Shown here in pieces: positions 59,199 through 64,000 of a stretch of 64,000 nt of DNA. Both the position numbers and the translations under genes were made by a program. How positions within the stretch are numbered: the first letter of the stretch is position 1; each line of letters begins with the position of its first letter. The notes under the pieces were generated by a model. That model worked only from the letters and a program-made list of their open reading frames with translations, was not told the DNA's origin and searched no databases. Origin of the DNA: Nymphaea colorata. Taxonomy: Eukaryota; Streptophyta; Magnoliopsida; Nymphaeales; Nymphaeaceae. The stretch is from assembly GCF_008831285.2 (NCBI RefSeq), contig NC_045140.1, positions 8,056,505 through 8,120,504 of the forward strand. The letters are read 5' to 3'.

Positions 59199-60000
59199 AC
59201 ATCCCGAAACCCAGTCTTTTTTTTTAAGCAGAGCATTCACAATCACATAACTTTTGTAGTTGGCATAGGTCCGATTTGTCCTCAAGCGTCCATAGATGGT
59301 CATAGGTCAAAATTATATATCTACCAAGGTCTCCCTTGCTCATTATGGTGGCGCATCAAAATCACCTGAGAAACAGTAAAAATTCAAAGCACGAGTGTGG
59401 TTTCTCATACTCAGTAGGCCCACCTACGAGGTTTGTGAAGATGTAATTCATGCATCGACAATAATATATCACAACATTATAACAGGATGATTTCACACCA
59501 GGAATATAAAATATGTAAACAAAACTATCATTCAGTATCATCTATGCATTGCTTTATTCAATATCACTAAAAATTAACCTGTGTGGCACAATGACAGACG
59601 ATACATTGTTTCCTTGATCATCTTTTACTTAATTTCTACTTATTTAAAATATTGTTGCAGTTTTCCCACTGATCGACCTCAATGAGATGTTTTCCGCTAA
59701 TACATACTAAGGGCGAGGGAAAAACTTAAGGCATCTACCGTGCCAGGTCACATCAGACCTACCTTATGAGCCGTATATCCACATTGAGCCGAAAGTCTCA
59801 TCGGACTTCTCACGTCTGAGCAAGGTCATTACCCAAACAACCCCACCAAGTATTCTCAGGTGGTACACAACATAAGACCATCGTCTTGATACAATTACAA
59901 TTGCACCATCGCTCGCCACCCCTCAGAACTATGTCGCTCCATCGTGCTTCCAATTCATCTCGATACAAGAAAATGCACATTTACTAACACACAGTTTGTG
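59199..60000. mobile_element. Possible LTR fragment beginning TGTAACATCCCG
   Basis: TGTAACATCCCGAAACCCAG at 59199 looks like the TGTAACACCCC start of many plant Ty3/gypsy LTRs, followed by GCCCACCTACGAGG-type sequence. No partner LTR, primer site or coding part was seen. If real it is a solo or truncated LTR. Confidence 0.35.
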
Positions 60001-60024
60001 TTCGTAAATGTCTTTTCCAACGCA

Positions 60025-60235
60025 GCCGACACGTTACTAATTTTGTTACTAAAGGCCAACTGAAAAAGGATTTCCTTACAAAAAAATGTCATGTGTTTAT
60101 TGTTAGTAACGATTTTTTATAAACAATTCTAACGAAGTGGCTGAATTACAAATTGTAATTAGTAACAAAATCAAATGTGTTACATATTAGAATTAGTAAC
60201 GCAACTTGCTGCGCTAAACATTTTTTTTTTTTAAA
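60025..60235. mobile_element. GTTACTAA-rich inserted segment
   Basis: Contains GTTACTAA twice (near 60033 and 60046) and its complement TTAGTAAC three times (near 60102, 60157 and 60190), an inverted arrangement typical of transposon subterminal repeats. It lies where the callose synthase exon similarity stops. Ends and family not determined. Confidence 0.4.
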
Positions 60236-60274
60236 TTCAGCCGTAGCTTCCCAAATGGGTGCACGTTCCTGATA

Positions 60275-60775
60275 CAAAACTAGGTGTCCTCTCTGGTTCT
60301 CCACATTAGATTTATTCATGACAAACAATTATCAAGTTTCAATGAAAACCAATCAAATTATCAGGATTTACAGTACCTGAAATCCAAACACTGACCGAAG
60401 CCAGTCAAATAAATCAAGATCTTGTCTGATACTGTCTTGATATGCAGTACGAACAAAAGATTGAGGCCAAGGAAGTCCACCAATTTTTTTCAAAGCATGA
60501 ACTTCAGCTTTTATCTACAAGACAGAAGTTACATAATATTAGCATGATCCAAACTAGAAATGCTATAAAAGAGTAATAGGCACGAAGAAGACAAGAAATA
60601 AAGAAATTCAGAGTCAGAAATAATTGTTATGAACCAACATGTTCTACAGCAACTAGGTAATAAACGCAAGACAAATTTCAGGCAAGTTCATTGTTGGAGG
60701 AGTGGTAGCAATTGCATGAAGGAGAAGAATGTTGCATGGTACATACTGCTCCCTCATTTTCTCAACTTCTATAGC
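60275..60775 (-). pseudogene. Callose synthase gene fragment (three partial exons)
   Basis: Minus strand. Exon A (60775-60677, 33 codons) contains EQYVPCNILLLHA...MNLPE. Exon B (60514-60377, 46 codons) contains IKAEVHALKKIGGLPWPQSF and ends DLDLFDWLRSVFGFQ. Exon C (from about 60313) gives KSNVENQRGHLVL. These match, in order, the N-terminal cytoplasmic region of plant callose synthases (1,3-beta-glucan synthases, about 1,900 residues). Two splice sites are broken: the donor after exon A is AT where GT is expected, and no AG precedes exon C. Similarity stops after HLVL, where repeat DNA begins. Retained introns point to DNA-level duplication or capture, not retroposition. Confidence 0.85.
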
Positions 60776-60819
60776 CTACTTCAAAATATGAAAATTACAG
60801 AATATTAGTACATGGAATG

Positions 60820-60960
60820 TAGGCCTGGGCGTCGGGCTGGGCTGGCCTGACTAGGACGTGCCATTTAAAAGATCGGCCAGGGGCTGGATACCGGGCCTCG
60901 TCAACCCGCTCCGAGACCCGGCCCGGCCCGTTTTTAAATTGATAGCAGGCCAGGGCTGGG
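60820..60960. mobile_element. GGGCC-rich small element inserted in PPR pseudogene
   Basis: Left end TAGGCCTGGGCGTCGGGCTG is the same as at 58548. The rest is rich in CCGGCCCGG and GGCCAGG. It replaces the PPR coding sequence after the residues YELW. The right end is not a clear inverted partner and no target duplication is obvious, so it may be truncated. Confidence 0.7.
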
Positions 60961-61570
60961 TTCCAAAGTTCATATGCTTCATCCAATAATCCAGCCCTGC
61001 CAAGTAAATCCACCATGCAACCATAATGATCAATCTTCGGCTCAATCCCAAACTTATTCCTCATAGACTCAATAAAATTGCGCCCCTCATTTACAAGACC
61101 TGCATGGCTACATGCATTCAGTAACCCAATGAAGGTTATGTCAGTGGTTTGAAATTCTAATTCAATAAATTCTGAGAACAGCTGCAAAGCTTCTTTGCTC
61201 TTGCCAGTGGTTTGAAATTCTAATTCAATCAATTCTGAGAACAGCTGCAAAGCTTCTTTGCTCTTGCCATGCATGGCAGAGCCTGCAATCATGGCATTCC
61301 AAGACACTTTATCCCTCTCCTGCATATTGTCAAATCATCCAAATCACCACACTTGCAGTACATATCTGTCAAAGCCATGTTCACACGCACCCTTGTATGA
61401 AACCCAATATTCTTAACATACGAATGAACCCATCTTCCAGACTCAATAGAACCCAACTAGGCACAGGCTGATATAATAGAAAGCATTGCCACCTCATTGG
61501 GCTTCACATTAAATTCCCTCATCATTGATTGAAACAGAGCCAACTTGTGGCGAAGCATGTAAATCACAAG
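60961..61570 (-). pseudogene. PPR protein (PLS type) pseudogene, C-terminal part
   Basis: Minus-strand reading gives NEVAMLSIISACA, a TAG in place of the usual Gln, LGSIESGRWVHSYV, ALTDMYCKCG, DKVSWNAMIAGSAMHGKSKE, ALQLFSEL, TFIGLLNACSHAGLVNEGRN and HYGCMVDLLGRAGLLDEAYE. These are standard motifs of PLS-type pentatricopeptide repeat proteins, which bind organelle RNAs. Frameshifts and stops lie at about 61325-61460. A 63-bp in-frame tandem duplication (61144-61206 and 61207-61269) repeats GKSKEALQLFSE.IELEFQTT. The 3' end is cut by the element at 60820-60960. It cannot make a working protein. Confidence 0.88.
61144..61269. repeat. 63-bp in-frame tandem duplication in PPR pseudogene
   Basis: Two 63-base units differing at one base. 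They begin GTGGTTTGAAATTCTAATTC and end GCTCTTGCCA. Length is a multiple of three, so the frame is kept (21 residues repeated). Confidence 0.97.
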
Positions 61571-61738
61571 CTACTTTAGAACAGATAAACAACAAACCAC
61601 TCCCAATACAACATTTCTCACAACTCGAGTAAACCCAAAAAGTCATAAGACGAACAGTTTTTCTTCCAGCAAGTTAAAGGAATGAAAAAGAAGCACATGG
61701 TCAATAATCAAAGGCTGAAACAAGAATACTGATGAATC

Positions 61739-64000
61739 TAGGGCTGGGCGCCGGGCAGCCACCGGGTATTCGGCACGGGTCAGAAGTTATAGTATCGAGC
61801 TTCAGTCAGTTGTGCCTGACCCGGCCCGACATCATAACGGGCCGGGTTAACTAAATTGGCCCGTTGGGGCCCGTTAAGGCGTAACTCGAAAGTTCGGCTT
61901 TGAGTCTTCAACAAACAATTCGACATTAGGGTTTTCGTTTGGGGACAGTTAAGAGCTGAGCCACCACCACCGTCGCTGCACCGCTGCCGGTCCGCCACAG
62001 CCGTTGTCGACCTTCTGGCTGCCAGCGTAGTGCTCACCTTCCCTCCCTCCCCACCTGCCTGCTGCTACTTGCATTTTGTCGCCAACTTCATGTAAACGAG
62101 AACAACAACCGATTCAACACAGCATCTACAACTCTCTGACATCTAGTCCGGAGACAACGTGGGCTCGAGAATCGCTGTATATTCCGATCAGGAAAGCAAA
62201 GCGGAGCCTCGACTATCCACCACTCTTGGAGTATTTTACTGAATTGAGACTTTTAGATCAAGTTGTTTATCATCATGAATGCTCTTTTGGTTATAAAGGC
62301 TAAAAGAGCATAATGCAACTACTTATGCTCAAAATTTTTGAAGTTTTTATTTATCATCATACGATTCTTCAGCTTAAGAGTTGAATCATTTAATGTGTTT
62401 AGGTTGTTTGGATTCCACTCAGATAGTAAGTTATGTCTTTCCACTCCGAGAATGAAGAATATCGTCCGATGGCAGATATGGAGGAGAATGAATCGTCTTC
62501 ATCTTCTGAAAAGAAAGTTGAATCCAAGAGAAAAAAAAGGTCGATAGTATGGAATGACTTCACGTTAGTACAATATAAGGAGAAATAGTATGCAAAATGC
62601 AACCATTGTGGTGAACGATTTAGTGGACATAGTTATAATGGTACAAGTCAATTAAAATGACATAGAGTTAAATGTACCAAAAAAAAATTACTGAAGGAAA
62701 ACAAAGACCTTTGTTATTTGGAGTTAGTGAATCTGGTGTCACTTCTTTATGTCTACATAAATTTGATATGGAGACCATAAGAAACTGTATGGTTAAATGT
62801 ACAATAATACATGCACTTCCTTTCAATTTTGCATAATATGAATATTATAACGATCTTCTAAAGGCTTGCAATTCAAAGTTTTTCTATTTTCTAGAAAAAC
62901 ACTTACAAAAGAGGTTCAATCAATGTTCAAGGCTGAAAAGATGAGATATCAAGGAGTTTTAAATAACCACGTGTAGCGGGTTTCATTGACATTTGATATG
63001 TAGTCCTCACAACAGACATTAGGATACTTATGCTTGACAACCCAATATGTTGATACAGATTGGCAATTGCATTCTCATATACTTAATTTTGCACATGTGC
63101 CTTCACCACATAATGCAAGTTGTATATGTGACATTTTATTAGAGTGCATTACTGCTAAGTGGGAAATTCAATTGAAGTTGTTTTCTGTTACTGCTGATAA
63201 CTGTTCAACAAATGATAGTAGAATAAATTTACTAAAGACCATAGAAAGAAAAAACAATATTTCATTTCCATGAGAGGGGAATACTTTTCACATTTGTTGT
63301 GGTGCACATATTATAAATCTCATGGTTAAAGATGATATGAATGATATGGATGATACAATTTCAAAAATTCGTGACAGTGTCAAATATGTAAGGGGATCAC
63401 CAAAACGACTACCTGCTTTCAAGCAATGTGTAAAGGCAATGGGTTTGGATGAGAAAAAAAGTTTAAACTATGATATTCCTACTCAATGGAATTCTATATT
63501 TATAATGTTGAGAGATGCATTGTTATTCAAAGATGTATTTCAACATTTGGCATTGTGTGGTCCTAATTATGCATGTTTGCCTTTTGAGGATGAGTGGTCT
63601 CATGCAATTGATTTATGTCAGTTCTTAAAGGTATTCTACAATGCAATAAATCTATTCTCTACCTCTAAGCAAGTAACAACTAATCTTGTATTTGAAAAAA
63701 TTTTATCAATTTACCATCATTTGTGTATACATCGTGAAGCATTAAATGAACATATAAGAGCATTGATATAAAAAATGCAAGAAATATTTGACAAATACTT
63801 CAAGATACAATATTCTTTTTGCAATTGCAGTTGTTTTGGATCCTAAGTTCAAGTTGTCATACTTGAAGTATTTGTTTGATGATTTGAATAAATTTGGTGC
63901 AATGGTCAAATATGAAGATATAGAGAGCATCCTACATGAATTATATGTTGAGTACAAAAATATGTATGATGATAGTGACACAAGTAATATGTAAAAGGGC
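61739..64000 (+). mobile_element. hAT transposon, left end to window edge
   Basis: Starts CTAGGGCTGGGCGCCGGGC at 61739, the same terminal signature as the small GGGCC-rich elements in this window. GC-rich subterminal sequence continues to about 61870, followed by a leader region and the hAT transposase remnant from 62433. The right end and target duplication lie beyond the window. That the small elements were moved by relatives of this one is inference from the shared ends. Confidence 0.65.
62433..63994 (+). pseudogene. hAT transposase (BED zinc finger, RICESLEEPER-like), decayed and cut by window edge
   Basis: From ATG at 62433: an acidic Ser/Glu stretch, basic KRKKRS, then a BED finger (VWNDF, YAKCNHCGERF, His and Cys spaced as usual). 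Further on come LTFDM, QTLGYLCLTTQYVD, FSVTADNCSTND, a HICCGAHIINLMV box, the RPW-like NYDIPTQWNSIF, and AIAVVLDPKFKLSYLKYLF. These follow the order of plant hAT transposases. Stops at about 62586 (TAG) and 62657 (TGA), a stop at the Trp after LTFDM, and frameshifts near 62700-63030, 63270 and 63770-63790 disable it. The C-terminal dimerisation region is not in the window. Confidence 0.88.

Overview
The window is nuclear DNA from a flowering plant. The evidence is one intact intronless BAHD acyltransferase gene, spliced genes with GT-AG introns, remnants of PPR and callose synthase genes, a Ty3/gypsy chromovirus primed by initiator tRNA-Met, plant copia, LINE and hAT remnants, and long (TA)n tracts. 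The species cannot be fixed from the sequence. The window is gene-poor and most of it is decayed transposable-element DNA, so the large majority of open frames here are not genes.

Layout. 1-3.9 kb: fragments of repeats, including three tandem 139-bp units. 3.9-8.4 kb: a tandem duplication of a BAHD acyltransferase of the agmatine/tryptamine hydroxycinnamoyltransferase type. The first copy (4465-5607) is dead and the second (7100-8398) is intact; both carry the same GCTCGAG-rich, (TA)n-bearing repeat upstream. 8.4-21.5 kb: AT-rich DNA with more duplicated blocks, (TA)n tracts and small elements with hAT-like ends. 21.5-34.4 kb: an old GC-richer repeat, present twice; a 5.5-kb chromovirus (22628-28126, minus strand) has inserted into one copy. 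34.4-37.7 kb: no recognisable gene, but a 90-bp minisatellite that looks like decayed coding sequence.

37.8-53.3 kb: a minus-strand gene for a conserved, Lys-rich plant nuclear protein (251 aa from three exons whose phases fit exactly). It may have a further 5' exon at 53165-53251, which would make the first intron about 11 kb. That interval is packed with short non-autonomous elements that have hAT-like ends and 8-bp target duplications, some nested, several carrying (CA)n(TA)n tracts. 53.3-58.5 kb: GC-rich repeats and a decayed LINE on the minus strand. 58.5-64 kb: a small element with a clear target duplication, a possible LTR fragment, fragments of a callose synthase gene and a PPR gene lying side by side, and a decayed hAT transposase running off the right edge. 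The ends of that hAT element resemble the GGGCC-rich small elements scattered through the window.

The only genes likely to make protein are the BAHD gene at 7100-8398 and the minus-strand gene at 37770-42042. I saw no rRNA or tRNA gene, no CRISPR array and no clearly new biological system. The most unusual content is the set of hAT-like non-autonomous families and their nesting.
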